Positions 45,746-59,115 are shown, counted from the stretch's first letter. The stretch: DNA of 64,000 bases from Branchiostoma lanceolatum (GCF_035083965.1 NC_089738.1:11186734-11250733); one strand, 5' to 3'. Notes: generated by a model from the letters alone, not told the origin. Translations and numbers: made by a program.

Positions 45746-47316
45746 ACACACAAACGCACACATGTACACAAACGCACACATGTACACATACGAAAATAAT
45801 GAATAACAAGTATGAACAAAATGACTTACTTCCCGGTGTCAGCCAGGGTGCCGTCCTCGGTCTTCATAGTGTAGGTGCCTCGCTCGTACATGACGTCACT
45901 GCCCATTGGTCCGACTTCCTCTGACTTCCTCTCCACGGTCGTCACACCGAGAGCGTGAAAACCTGCCACCACCTTCGCTAATCCTGCAGTCAATACAGTT
46001 TGGTAATTTAGTTATACTGCAAGTGTGTTTGCGATGATCAGATTTTCCACACATACAGATACAGAGAGAGAGGGGGTTTTCTGGCTCGGTAATTCTAATA
46101 TTTTTCCCATTACAATTCTTAAAGCGCAATAGCCAACAATGCTCTATAATGTGGCTATATCCTTACCTTCATGACCATGTGCAGTGTCCATTCCTGTCTT
46201 CATGATCTTGCAGTCCACCATGTACATGCTAAACAGACCTTTCATGTCGTTAGCCTTGAAGCAGGCCGTGAACTTCTGGATCCGCGCTGCAATCAGGGCC
46301 TTCAGATCTGGAGACGAGGTTACGGTACAGACATAATGACGATAAGATTATGAATTGATATCGGATAAAGTGATGTGCCGGATCATGATATGTCATAATA
46401 ATGTTTTCAGAACCGTCCTTATATAATTTTCAGGGTAAATGTGGTGTTGTGGCTAGGGTAGTTGACTTAAGATCTAATAGTTCTGGTTTCGAAACCCCGG
46501 CAAACCCCAGTGCCGTGCTCCTTGGAAAAGTACACATATTTCCTCACTCGACTCAGGTGAAAATGAGTACCTAGCTTCGGATAAGGATGTGCTCATAGTG
46601 CTACAGTACTATGGCCGCACCTTGGGCAATTACTGTCATGTTGAGGTCTCCCCAGATAGCGCCGAATGTCAACTCTTCCAGACCGTTGATTTTTAGCCAC
46701 GGTAATTGTAAGCTCCCCCTGGCTACGAGGAGAGAGTAGTCGGCCCACCCAGTTATGATAATGATGCCAATAATTGGCTTTGACTGCATGCCAATTGGCG
46801 ATAGAAATCGCCAAATGAAATACGAACGAACAAACAATTGAGTAATCTTTTTCTATTTCTACGTGGGGGGGGGGACTAATGCAGGTGATCGAGATATGGC
46901 CTTAGTACGAGTGCACCAATGTAAACCTGGCCCGTACATGTAGAAGTGATAGACTCAGGAAAGGCGTCCTGGTCTGTCAGTTCAAGCTCCCCTGTTCCTT
47001 ATCCGAGCGTGCTTCTGTGTTCCTCTGCTAACATGGGCACATAATTGCATTGGGCTGAGTCATGGCCGGCGTGCTTCGATCAATGATCCATGCCATAGGC
47101 ATAGAGCGTGAACCAGCAAGGCTTCTTTGTTAATGGCATTCTTAGTGCCACACCCACTAGAGCACATGATGTACTAACTCTGGTACTTGTATGGCAGTTC
47201 GTACAAGTCACATTGAGTTTGATTTTGAGTAAGATTCAAGCCACAATAGTGGAGAAAGACCAACCTGTCAACAGTTGTACACAGTAAAGTGTATAAATTA
47301 ACGCCTTACCTGCCAT
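45304..47316 (-). CDS. DUF4440/SnoaL-like (NTF2-fold) protein, array copy 1
   Basis: 125 residues from four coding exons (transcript order): 47316-47310 (ATG GCA G), 46307-46167, 45983-45830, 45379-45304. Phases match and all donors are GT. The protein starts MADLKALIAARIQKFTACFK; it has the DUF4440 pattern of an N-terminal helix, FKANDMKGL.SMY...CKIM, HGHEGLAKV, paired strands around SEEVGPMGS and YERGTYTM, and a final GKYIVIWKKIGSDWF with YIDIFN. Such folds are used by isomerase-like enzymes and by non-catalytic ligand-binding proteins; no activity can be assigned. There is no signal peptide, so probably cytosolic. Unusually for the array, FSMYMVDC replaces the ALYTEDC seen in copy 4. The last acceptor is AAAG rather than ACAG. 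Intron 1 carries a family B SINE. Confidence 0.88.
45655..45790. repeat. (GCAC)n/(CA)n microsatellite
   Basis: A run of CGCA units passes into CA units and then imperfect ACACAT words, in intron 3 of DUF4440 copy 1. Confidence 0.95.
46440..46590 (+). mobile_element. SINE family B in intron 1 of DUF4440 copy 1
   Basis: Head TTGTGGCTAGGGTAGTTGAC and B-box-like GGTTTCGAAACCCC are followed by GTGCTCCTTGGAAAAGT and AAAATGAGTACCTAGCTTCGG. It is cut off at about 46590. It sits about 130 bp past exon 2, the same place as the copies in array genes 2 and 3. Confidence 0.75.
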
Positions 47317-47375
47317 AATGTTGGGAATACGGTGCACTGCTGACAACGTGTAACTTGGCTGTCCGCTAAGGAAAA

Positions 47376-47422
47376 CTTGTCGGACAAGATGCGTTGGTTA
47401 ACTATGAACTATGACGCCTGAA
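47376..47422 (-). promoter_or_regulatory. Conserved promoter block of DUF4440 copy 1
   Basis: The 13-bp palindromic word CTTGTCGGACAAG (47376-47388) starts 60 bp upstream of the ATG, and TGACGCCTGAA (plus-strand reading) is at 47412-47422. Both recur at matching distances in copies 2 and 3. Conservation against drifting flanks suggests function, but it could also be plain recent descent. Confidence 0.5.
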
Positions 47423-47668
47423 CTTCATGGTGACGGCATGAATTGACTTCGGTCGGATCTAACAGAACTGTTGAGGGGGGGACTAGAGTCACTAGACTGT
47501 TCCAGTATATGTCGGTAGTGCATGTAATCGTATGAGAAAGTGGAGAAAAATGTGTCATTATCTCAAGAATGAAAACTTACCATCATACAAGCTTACCCCC
47601 AAATGCTAACTTGATCTGTCAACGGTCATCATATATGTATACTAGTTTGAAAATACCCCCAACGCGGG

Positions 47669-47803
47669 AACACAGGCTCCGCTCTCCTGAACGGCCGTTA
47701 CCTGGGCAACTGCGGCAGTTCCTGTCTGCACAGCCAGGGGGTGCTGTGGGGACTCATGACGCAATCCCTGAAGTCTGTGTCCATGAAAATCAAACCGCAG
47801 TAG
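47669..47803 (+). pseudogene. Duplicated tail of the fibrinogen-related gene
   Basis: Matches the end of the last exon of the fibrinogen gene (44220-44382) from CGCGGGAAC to the TAG and continues into its 3' flank. Relative to the parent, 21 bp are missing between two GGCT words, removing WWFRACG in frame. No upstream fibrinogen exons accompany it, so it cannot make a domain by itself. Confidence 0.9.
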
Positions 47804-47927
47804 AGACTACTGTACAGTTAACAGTTTGTCAATTTTTGTACTCCATACTTTTAGCAAAGCGTGTTGTGGGACTAAGAGGGCATTACATGTCCATGAAAAT
47901 GAAGGCAGAGTCTTGGCCGTCCACTAA

Positions 47928-48618
47928 GGCCACACCAACTTAATTTTATGGATGACATCCGCGCGCGCATTGATTTTCGCCTGTTCTCAAAAAAAAAAAA
48001 AAAATCACCTCCGAAGAAACTTGTAGACTCATATTGCCGCAAAGGGGCAGCATTGAGCCAGCTTGTCGTAATACACTATATACACTCACATTGTCCAACA
48101 CAAGTGGTATGTATGTGACTAGGAGCGATTGAAGTGGGCGCCGCCCCTCATGAGCCCAGTAGTATATTGTTCATGATATGACAATACTTGCTCTGACTGA
48201 AGGCGTGATGTTGTGTACACAGCCGAACACATTTTTTTCTTTGAACGGCCAAATGTTACATATGGGTCTTTAAACCAGGCATCATCCATGTTAAAAGCAC
48301 TTTAATATTAGCCTGGGAGCCATCCTATTTCTACCGGGGCTCCTTCACTCGCTTCCCTAAAAATTTTTTAGAGAAGCAAGTGTAGGAGCCCCGGTAGAAA
48401 TAGGATGGCACCCAGGCTACTTTAATATGAGCTAATGCCAACAAATAAAGACTTGTTTGTTTGTTACACTGTGTTCTGTGGTTTAATTGGCAATACCAGC
48501 TATTTAGTCCTCCGGTTTATCTTTTTTTTTTTTTGCTAGATTTTTCTTTTTTTCGCCCTCGCGCATTAGTTTTGGGGACTCCAGAGGATGTCATCCATAA
48601 AATTAAGTTGGTGTGGCC
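47928..48618. mobile_element. 691-bp PIF/Harbinger-type MITE with TAA target duplication
   Basis: Perfect 33-bp terminal inverted repeats: 47928-47960 (starts GGCCACACCAACTTAATTTT) and 48586-48618. TAA lies on both outer sides (47925-47927, 48619-48621). Three-base TWA duplications and GG...CC ends suit PIF/Harbinger. There is no transposase frame. Removing the element rejoins DNA that matches the DUF4440 promoter (GTCNNCTAAGGGAAACTTGTC in copy 2). Single related ends are at about 30135 and 44648. Confidence 0.88.
48309..48419. mobile_element. Nested 111-bp fold-back element with 9-bp target duplication
   Basis: Nearly complete inverted repeat from TAGCCTGGGAGCCATCC to GGATGGCACCCAGGCTA, with CTTTAATAT on both sides (48300-48308, 48420-48428). 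Nine-base duplications suit Mutator-like elements. Related hairpins at 45080-45180, 49675-49785 and 53530-53625 share CTAG...AGGATGGG words but have a different core. Confidence 0.85.
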
Positions 48619-49104
48619 TAAGGGAAACTTGTCGGACAAGATATGGATTATGTCATTTATGACGCCTGAACTTCGTGGTACGAAATTAAAAATGAAGAAA
48701 AATGTGTCATTATCTCAAGAATCAAAACTTCAAACCATACAAAAAGCCTATTGGTAACTAGAGCTCTTGGATTGGTTCTTTAGACTCCAAACAGCCACCT
48801 GACGATCATGAGGCTGCGGAAACCCCCAAGATAGATAAAGGTAGTTTTTTCGAAGTAATTACAAAAATACACTAGATGTCTCCCCTACCAAGGCCACCCC
48901 TATAAAACTGTCTAGATTTCACCCCCCCTCCCGACAGAAGGATTTTCAATGATTCAAAGCCTTGTTTTTATTGAAGCTCTCTCACCGTGGCGTTTCCCCC
49001 TTGCTTTAAACAGGCTTTAAAGAGTACCTGTCACATCGCTATCAACATCGTTGGTGTCACCTAAGTTGAAATGGAGACTCACGCAATGTTGAGTTAAACA
49101 TCGT

Positions 49105-49395
49105 TAAAGTCGTCGCGTGACGTAACAGTAGGGTGTTTGACCCAGAGGTTCTGGATTCGAATCCCCTGACATGCTCAGACGCTGTGCGCTCTTTTTACAA
49201 TTTTTTTTAGTTCACTGGGTGAAAATGAGTACCTAGCTTCAGTAAGGGAAGTTGCTCGGATGGGACGTTAAATGCATGGAGGTACCGTGTTCGATTAGAG
49301 TCACACATCAAATACACGTAAAAGAACACACAACACTTATCGAAAATAGTCCTTCTCGGTATGAGTTGATCAAGTTCTGACATTTTAGTTGTACT
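49105..49395 (+). mobile_element. SINE family B, near full length
   Basis: tRNA-like head with GTGTTTGACCCAGAGG and B-box-like GGATTCGAATCCCC. The central GTGAAAATGAGTACCTAGC follows, then the tail (CACGTAAAAGAACACACA, TCGGTATGAGTTGATCAA). It is intergenic between array copies 1 and 2. Confidence 0.75.
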
Positions 49396-49919
49396 AGTAC
49401 TTGTTAACGTTAGTTGTAACATTTCAGTTTCAGCATTACAATCTATAACATCAAACGTAGTGGATCATTATACCGATCAGTAAAGGAAGTTAATGTTGTT
49501 ATGCATACACAGACTACCAATAGGATATTACTTTGATGTTACTGCAAGCTTTGTCTACTAGCAAAGCGTGTTGTGGGGCTAACTAGGCATTACATGTCAG
49601 TAAAAATCAAGCCAGAATCGGAAACTTAATTGATCGCCATTTATTGTATATCATAGTCTGGTATCTACATGTATCTTTTTCTAGCTTTGGATAGCTCTTC
49701 TGATCGCTGGCAAGGGAATTCGGAAGCGATCAGAGGAGCGAGCCGGGACTAGAATAGGATGGGTGCCGGGCTAATTCATTTCAGCAAGACCAGTCAATAT
49801 TGATAATTGAGGTTAAAGCCAGACTCGGAAAAGCCAATGCTGCTCTATTCTATGTGACTCATTTTTCGCGACCAGCTCTCTGCCGCTCTTCCTTTTTTGT
49901 GAATGTAGATCTAGAATCC

Positions 49920-52763
49920 TCAGGCTTTGTTTGTGTTGAAGATGTCAATGTAGATTAACCAGTCTCCACCAACTTTCTTATAGATGATAACGTACCTGTA
50001 AAATGTAAAGAAAATGTTTGAAGTTATATTCTTAACATGACTACAATTTCAGCATGTTGCTAGTACATTAGAGACACTGCAGACATTTGCAATAGGTAAG
50101 ATGAGGTGAAAGGCACAAGTTATTCAGGTTTGGTCGCTTTTTGTGTAGCGTCAGAACGATTCAAAATAGAAAATGATATGCACTGAAATGTTCGGAGCGA
50201 GCTAGACTCAGCACGTAAGCAGTTTTATAGAGCATTTAGCCTGGAGAAACAACACGCTTTTTATAGCAAAATACTGTGTCATTAAACCCAGAAAGCTTTC
50301 CCTTTCACCTTTATCTAACCTTCATGTGTCACTTATACGTATATGTTATCATTTACCACAAACGTATGAAACAGTTTTCTAATTGATTATGCAAGTAAGG
50401 TCATAATTTGCATTATTTATATTCCTCTCAAAGAAAGTTACGTACGTACTGAGTATGATAGTTCCTGATATTAGGCACGATTGAAATATAAATGTTCTTC
50501 ATTGATTATGCAAATTCGGTCCTAATTTGCATGAATAACATATCACTATGTTGGTCTTCTTTTTTTATTATTTCCTCCTGCAAACCCTACCAACATACCA
50601 AATATTTAAAGGTTCATTGACGACTTCTCGAGTTATGCTGTTCACACGCACACACATACACGCACACACACGCCGTAAACATGTTGACTTACTTGCCGGT
50701 GTCGGCCACGGTGCCGTCCTCTGCTTTTGCAGTGTAGGTGCCTCGGTCGTAAGTGAAGTCACTGCCCATTGGTCCAACTTCCTCTGATTTCAACTTCAAA
50801 GTCGTCACACCATGAGCCGCCCGATAACCAGATATCGCCTTCTCTACGCCTGCAGTCAATACAGTTTGGTAATTTATTATACTCCAAGTGCTTTTTGGCG
50901 ATGAGCATGGATTAGCCCCCAGCTATCTACTCAACACATTCAGTTATAATAACCAAATCCATAATTACCACACTGAACAATCACACCTACTACACAGACC
51001 CAGCTACACATCAAATGTAGATCAACGCACATTTGCATATAGAGCGACCGTAACCTACAACGCACTCAAACCGAATGTTAAACAAGCACCAAACCTCAAC
51101 ATTTTTAAAGAGAGACTAAAATCAGCATACCAACCGCCTATTGACCATCAACTGACAACCCATTATATTTGTTTGGTTACTTTTGCCCATTAAGTTTTAT
51201 TTTATTACATGATATATTACTCCTATGTTAGTGCTCTGTATTATCATTTCCTTATGTTCATATTATGGAATTTGTCCTCTCAAGATCATTTGTTTGTTTT
51301 TGTTTAATGATTCCAGTGTTATTGTTTGACACATTGATTTTGTCTCTGTATGTATTCTTACGTCTAATCATTATTTTATGTGATTACATTTCTCTATTAT
51401 CTGTACCTCTATGGGCTCTCTTGGAAATCAGCCTTTGTTTGGCTAAAGAGACTACCCATGTGTTTTAAGATGAATGAATAAACGGCTAAAAAGATGAGAT
51501 TGCTCCCCCCCACACACACACGTGCACTACATACACACTCAAACAAACACAAAAATACACACACGCTAACACATACATACATACACACCTGTATACAAAT
51601 ATATAGAGAGAAAGAGATACAGAGAGGGGGCGATTTTCTGGTCTCTAATCATAGTTTTCCCAATATGATTTGATTGAAATCGCAATAGCCATATGCTCCA
51701 TAATTCGGCTATATCCTCACCTTCACGGCCATGTGCAGTGTCCGATCCTGGCGGCATGATCTTGGCGTCCTCCGTGAACAGGTTAGCCACACCCTTTATG
51801 TCGTTAGCCTTGAAGCAGGCAAACCCCTTCTCGTTCTTCCCGTCAATCAGTGCCTTCAGACCTGTAGACGAGGTTACACGTACAGGTATGACACTAAGAT
51901 TACGATATCGGATGTAGTGAAGTACCAGGTACGTAGCACTTTTCATGATATAGTCTCAGATAATTTTCAAGCGGTGAAGGCGGTCTTGTGGTTAAGGTTG
52001 TTAACTTAAAATCTGATGGTTCTGGTAGCGCGGCCCTTTCCTACAATACTATGGCCGCACCTTGGGAAATTACTGTCATGTTGAGGTCTCCCCAGATAGC
52101 GCCGAATGTCAACTTTTCCAGACCGTTGATTTTTAGCCCTGGCAATTGTAAGCTCCCCGCAATTCAGCCCCTGGCTACGAAGAGAGAGTAGTCGGCCCAC
52201 CCAGTTATGATAATGATGCTAATAATTGCCGTTGACTGCATGCCAAACGAACGAATGGATGGATGATTGAATGGATCAATTGAGTAATCTTTTTTCTATT
52301 TCTACGTGTGTGTGTGGGTGTGGGGGATGCAGGTGATCGAGATATGGCCTTATTAGTACAAGTGCACCAATGTAAACCTAGCCCGCGCACAAGGTAGAAG
52401 TGATAGACTAAGGAAAGACTTCCTGGTCTGTCCCTTATCCAAGCATGCTCCTGTGCTTCTCTACTAAAATGGGCACATGCATAACTGCATTGGGCTGAGT
52501 CATGGCAGGCGTGCTTCAATCAATGATCCATGCCGGCCATAGGTATAGTGCGTTTTAACCAGTAAGGCTTCTTTGTTGATTTGCCTTCTAAGTGCCACAC
52601 CCACTAGATTGCGTGCTGTACTGGCTCTGATACTAGTATGGCAGTTCGTACAAGTCACATTGAGCTTGATTTTGTGTAAGATTCAAGCCACAATAGTGGA
52701 GAAAGACTTATCTTTCAACAGTTGCACACACTAACGTTTAAAAATCAACGCCTTACCTGCCAT
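49920..52763 (-). CDS. DUF4440/SnoaL-like (NTF2-fold) protein, array copy 2
   Basis: 126 residues; exons 52763-52757, 51861-51721, 50849-50693, 49995-49920. It starts MAGLKALIDGKNEKGFACFK and ends YIDIFNTNKA. The third exon is one codon longer than in copies 1 and 4. Motifs: ANLFTEDAKIMPPGSDTAHG, KSEEVGPMGSDFTYDRGTY, GKYVIIYKKVGGDWL. Intron 1 (52756-51862) aligns along most of its length with that of copy 1, marking the two as the most recent duplicates. Its SINE has been cut to a short head. Intron 2 (51720-50850) hosts a LINE 3' remnant. Upstream are the conserved CTTGTCSGACAAG and TGACGCCTGAA motifs. Function as for copy 1: NTF2-like, substrate unknown. Confidence 0.88.
50896..51485 (+). 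mobile_element. LINE 3' remnant (non-LTR retrotransposon) in intron 2 of DUF4440 copy 2
   Basis: A frame ending at 51193 reads HGLAPSYL, then RTFAYRATVTYNALKPNVKQ, then NIFKERLKSA. This is the spacing typical of the region downstream of the reverse transcriptase in L2/CR1/Jockey-like LINEs. An AT-rich 3' part follows and ends near GATGAATGAATAAACGG. It is 5'-truncated and inactive. Confidence 0.7.
51508..51592. repeat. CA-rich imperfect microsatellite
   Basis: Imperfect ACAC/ATAC words in intron 2 of DUF4440 copy 2. Confidence 0.85.
51965..52035 (+). mobile_element. SINE family B head fragment in intron 1 of DUF4440 copy 2
   Basis: GGTCTTGTGGTTAAGGTTGT and GATGGTTCTGGT match the heads at 46440 and 55700, but the sequence breaks off inside the B box. 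The break joins DNA that aligns with copy 1 beyond its SINE. Confidence 0.7.
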
Positions 52764-52822
52764 AATGTTGGGAATATGGTGCGCTGCTGACAACGTGTAA
52801 CTTGGCTGTCAACTAAGGGAAA

Positions 52823-52865
52823 CTTGTCGGACAAGATGCGTTAATTATGAACTATGACGCCTGAA
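52823..52865 (-). promoter_or_regulatory. Conserved promoter block of DUF4440 copy 2
   Basis: CTTGTCGGACAAG at 52823-52835, again 60 bp from the ATG, and TGACGCCTGAA at 52855-52865. Confidence 0.5.
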
Positions 52866-53074
52866 CTTTGTGGTGCGAATTTACTTCGGTTCAAACAGAA
52901 CGGTTGAGGAGGAACTAAACTGTTCCAGTAACGTTATATGTCGGTAATACATGTAATCCTATGGGAAAGTGGAGATAAAGAAGGTGCCATTATCTCAAGA
53001 ATCAAAACTTAAGACCATACAAACCTACCCCCAAACGCTAACCTGATCTGTAAACTGTCATCAGCCTCACTTCA

Positions 53075-53245
53075 CTCCGTGCAAATTAAATGAGTACCTA
53101 GCTTCGGGTAGGGACGTCCCTCGGATACCACGTTAAATGGCGGTCCCGTGTTTGAGGAGAGTCACACCTCGAACACGTAAAAGAACCCACAAGATCTAGC
53201 TATAGGCTAGTAGTCCTTCCCGGTGTGAGTGGATCAAATTATAAC
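53075..53245 (+). mobile_element. SINE family B tail
   Basis: Contains TGAGTACCTAGCTTCGGGTA, GTTTGAGGAGAGTCACACC and CCCGGTGTGAGTGGATCAAA. The head is missing. Confidence 0.7.
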
Positions 53246-54090
53246 ATTTATGTCGTAGTCATTAGTCGTCACATCTCAGTTTCAGCATTACAATCTAAAA
53301 CATTAAACTTGGCGGATCATTTTGCCGATCAGGGAAGGAAGTATATGTCGTAAAGTAACAGCGAGCTAGAGGTATTTACAAAGGCCAGCATGCACAGAAT
53401 ATCATGAAGATCATACTGCACACTTTCGTGTGTTGGGGCTAACTGGGCATTACAAGTCAATAAAAAAAGTTAAGCCAGAATCGGAAACGTAAGTGGCATA
53501 ATCGCCATTTATTGTTTATTGCAGTCTGGTGTCTATCCTTTTCTAGCTTGGGTTTACTCTTTCAAGGGAAGCGACCAGAGGAGTGAACCGGGCTAGAACA
53601 GGGTGTAAACTAGGCTTATTCATTGCAGCAAATAAAAGATAATGTATGTAGCAATCAGCGCATAGATAGAAACAAGACTAGAACTGGTGCTTGACTCAAT
53701 GACAAAAGCTGATACTATGCCATTTCACATGATGGGCTATAAAGATACTGTGAACTAATGTGAAGCTAGAAGTGTGAGGTGGATTTAAAAGTGCCTGTCA
53801 CCCCATTAACAACATTGGTAGTATCCCCTACGTTGAAAAGATCAATCAATATTGAATGAAAGACCTTTATTGCACGATTATGTTCTGATGAGCTAAGTAC
53901 AGGTCATGGTAACAAGCAGAAGTACAGTTGCAGTGATAACAAAAGGTGATATTGAGGTCTAAAGCAACTCAGGTACTTAGCACGTTGAAGAAAGCAAAAA
54001 CGGTGCCATTCTATATGACTTCCGATTGGATATTCATTTTCCGTGACCGTCTTTTAGTATTCTACTTCTGTATACGTAGATCTAGAATCT

Positions 54091-56644
<2,554 letters not shown>

Positions 56645-56703
56645 TATGTTGGGAATACGGTGCACTGCTGACAATGTTAAACTTGGCTGTCAATTACAGG
56701 AAA

Positions 56704-56746
56704 CTTGTCCGACAAGATGCGTTAACGATGAACTATGACATCTGAA
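56704..56746 (-). promoter_or_regulatory. Conserved promoter block of DUF4440 copy 3
   Basis: CTTGTCCGACAAG at 56704-56716, 60 bp from the ATG. Its single change (G to C at the centre) preserves the palindrome. The second motif is altered to TGACATCTGAA. Confidence 0.5.
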
Positions 56747-56884
56747 CTTTGTTGCGCGAATCTTTATTTCGGTACAAACAGAACCGTTCAGCTCGAGAGG
56801 CGACTAAACGGTTCCAGTATATGTCAGTAATACATGTAATGGTATGGGAAAGTGGAGGAAAACAAGATGTCATTATTTCAACAT

Positions 56885-57045
56885 CTCGGTAGGGGCTGCA
56901 TTGTCTTTCGGAAGGGACGTAAAATGGGGCCTGTGTTCGATGGGGTGCATCGATCACGTTAGCGTTAAAGGGGAAAGGTTAACAACCTGTGAAAATATAC
57001 CCTGCTACTATGTGACACTAGGCCTAGACACTACAAGGGTTTGAA
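56885..57045 (+). mobile_element. SINE family A, tail only
   Basis: CTTTCGGAAGGGACGTAAAA and TAAAGGGGAAAGGTTAACAA match the tail of 23150-23425; it ends ACACTACAAGGGTTTGAAC like that copy. Confidence 0.75.
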
Positions 57046-57324
57046 CGAACTGCACACTTGTCTGTCAGCAAAACGTGCTCTGGGTTTAAATGGACATTAC
57101 AATTTACATGCCTATGGAAATCAGGCCATAGTTGTAAACGTATTTGGCATAACCGCCATTTATTATAGCAAAAGATCATGATATCAATCAACATAGACTG
57201 GTACTACTGGCCACAACGACAATAGCTTATACTAGCACTGTGCCATTCTATACGATTTCCGATCACATTTTGTGAATACATTTCCGTGATCATTTCCATT
57301 TTTTTAAATGTAGATCTAGAATCT

Positions 57325-59115
57325 TCAGGCTTTGTTTGTGTTGAAGATGTCGATGTGCATGAACCACTCTTCGCCAACTTTCTTCCAAATGACAACGTAC
57401 CTGTAAAATGTCAAGAAAAAGAGAGTCAATATTTCTGAATATATTATTTCAGAATGTTGGTAGTACATAGACACTGCCGACATTTCAACCAGGCAAGATG
57501 AAGGGAAGGGCACGACTTCTTTAGGTTTGGGCTCTTTTTTAGAACGATTCAAAAAAGGGAAATATTAGTCACTGAAAGGTTCAGAGTGAGCTCGACTTAG
57601 TGCGTAAGCAGTAGAAATTTTCAGCCTGAAGAAACAACACGCGTGTTTTTAGTACTATGATCTCTCTTAAAATGTTGTGTCAATCCAGGAAGTTATCAGT
57701 CAACATTATGGTACATGTTGTACACCGTTTACTGTATGAAAGCAAACTACAGTATAAAGAAACTAACAGCACGCATAAACATGCACGACGCATGCTGACT
57801 TACTTGCCGGCGTCAAACACACTGCCGTCCTCTGTCTTCATAGTGTAGGTGCTTCGCTCATAGATGACGTCACTGCCCATCGGCCCAACCTCCTCTATTT
57901 TCAACTCCACGGCCCGCACACCGCCGGCCCAGGCACCAGAAAACACCTTTTCCGGGCCTGTACTCAGCAAAAAATTGATTAAGGTAATTTGATTGCCATC
58001 GGTATCTTTGCGTACGTTCTTGACACCTCCATCCCCACGCACAGGATCACACAAAAGAGAAAGAGAGGGGGAGGGAGAGAGAGAGACAAAGAGAGACAGA
58101 GAGAAAGAGACAGACAGAGAGAGACAGACAGAAACAGAGAGAGACAGAGAGAGACAGAAAAACAGCACAGAGAGAGAGACAGGGAGAGATACAGTAGCCG
58201 GGAAAAGTTTTGGCAAAGACACAAAGCTGAAAAGGAATATTTTGGTCTCTAATTTTGATAGATTTAAGTTTTCTTAAGTGTAGTAGCCATCAATAGATTC
58301 ATCATCAGTGATTCGGCAATCCCTCACCTTCGCGACCGTGCAGCGTGTCCGATCCTGTCGGCATTAACTTGCAGTCCTCCGTGTACAGGGCAGCCAGACC
58401 CTTCATGTCGTTAGCCTTGAAGCAGGCCATGAACTTCTCATTGTTTGCCGCAATCACTGCCTTCAGGTCTAGAGACGAGGTTACATGCACAGATAACGTT
58501 ATCATGATAATGACGTGACGATATCGGAGACAATGATTGATGAATGAATGAATGAACTTTATTGCTCGAGAATCGCAAATGACTTCCACGACCTCATACC
58601 TTCGCCTTTTCGAGTGCCATATCATTAATGTTTCTCATTTTTATGCAAATAACGTCCTCAAACCCGGAAGTTCTGCTGTAATACCATAGCAAGCCGCTAG
58701 GGGGCCAAGAATCATTTCGAGGTCTCAAGAAGACCTACCCACCGCCCACATACCAAGTATCTAGATAATCCATCCAGACATTCTTCAATGCGTTATCGTG
58801 TTCACACACACACACACACTCACACACACACACACACATACAGATAGACACACACACAAGAACGGCTGACGAAAACATAACATTCTCGGGTCACAGGTTG
58901 GGTATCACTGTGCAGTGTGCCTAGCTTATCGCTGCCACGCCCACAAGATTGTATGCTGCACTAGATTAGACTGTCTACCAAGAAGAGAATACTAGAATAC
59001 ACCAGTATGCACTCCGAACAAGTCACATCGAGTACTAGTTGTGCAAGGCCATGATAGTCGAGAAAGACCAGTCTTTCAGCAGCTGTACTATGTTAAACGT
59101 CTTAATACCTGCCAT
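57325..59115 (-). CDS. DUF4440/SnoaL-like (NTF2-fold) protein, array copy 4
   Basis: 125 residues; exons 59115-59109, 58468-58328, 57957-57804, 57400-57325. It starts MADLKAVIAANNEKFMACFK; motifs are ALYTEDCKLMPTGSDTLHG, KIEEVGPMGSDVIYERSTY and KYVVIWKKVGEEWF, ending HIDIFNTNKA. The helix after the exon 2/3 boundary is the most divergent of the set (PEKVFSGAWAGGVRAVELK). It lacks the intron-1 SINE and the palindromic promoter word but keeps TGACGCCTGAA. It is the basal member by these markers and lies head-to-head with GEN1. Confidence 0.88.
58030..58190. repeat. Purine-rich (GAGA/CAGA)n tract
   Basis: Degenerate GAGAGAGACAGA repeats on the plus strand, in intron 2 of DUF4440 copy 4. Open frames over it on both strands are artefacts. 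Confidence 0.9.
58803..58860. repeat. (CA)n microsatellite
   Basis: Imperfect CA repeat in intron 1 of DUF4440 copy 4, directly after a GCAAATAACGTCCTC-type interspersed repeat. Confidence 0.9.

Larger units (their letters stand above)
47317..49919. other. Junction region between DUF4440 copies 1 and 2
   Basis: It contains, in order: the promoter of copy 1; a duplicated fibrinogen-gene tail (47669-47850); a TIR element (47928-48618) with a nested fold-back element; an orphan DUF4440 promoter fragment (about 48619-48730); a family B SINE (49105-49395); and a hairpin repeat (about 49675-49785). No intact extra gene. Confidence 0.7.
52764..54090. other. Intergenic DNA between DUF4440 copies 2 and 3
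   Basis: Promoter of copy 2, a family B SINE tail (53075-53245), a repeat of the fibrinogen-tail flank (about 53425-53530), a hairpin-type repeat (about 53530-53625), and AT-rich DNA with a LINE/SINE-tail-like word (CCTTTATTGCACG) near 53870. No gene. Confidence 0.6.
56645..57324. other. Intergenic DNA between DUF4440 copies 3 and 4
   Basis: Promoter of copy 3, SINE family A tail (56885-57045) and another repeat of the fibrinogen-tail flank (about 57065-57170, including CCGCCATTTATTATAGC, matching about 44520-44537). No gene. Confidence 0.65.

Noticed and set aside
46601..46837. Minus-strand frames in intron 1 of DUF4440 copy 1
   Set aside because: The sequence is shared intron DNA with copy 2, where the frame is broken.
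57979..58277. Ser/Leu- and Arg/Glu-rich frames on both strands
   Set aside because: Translation of the GAGA/CAGA tract.
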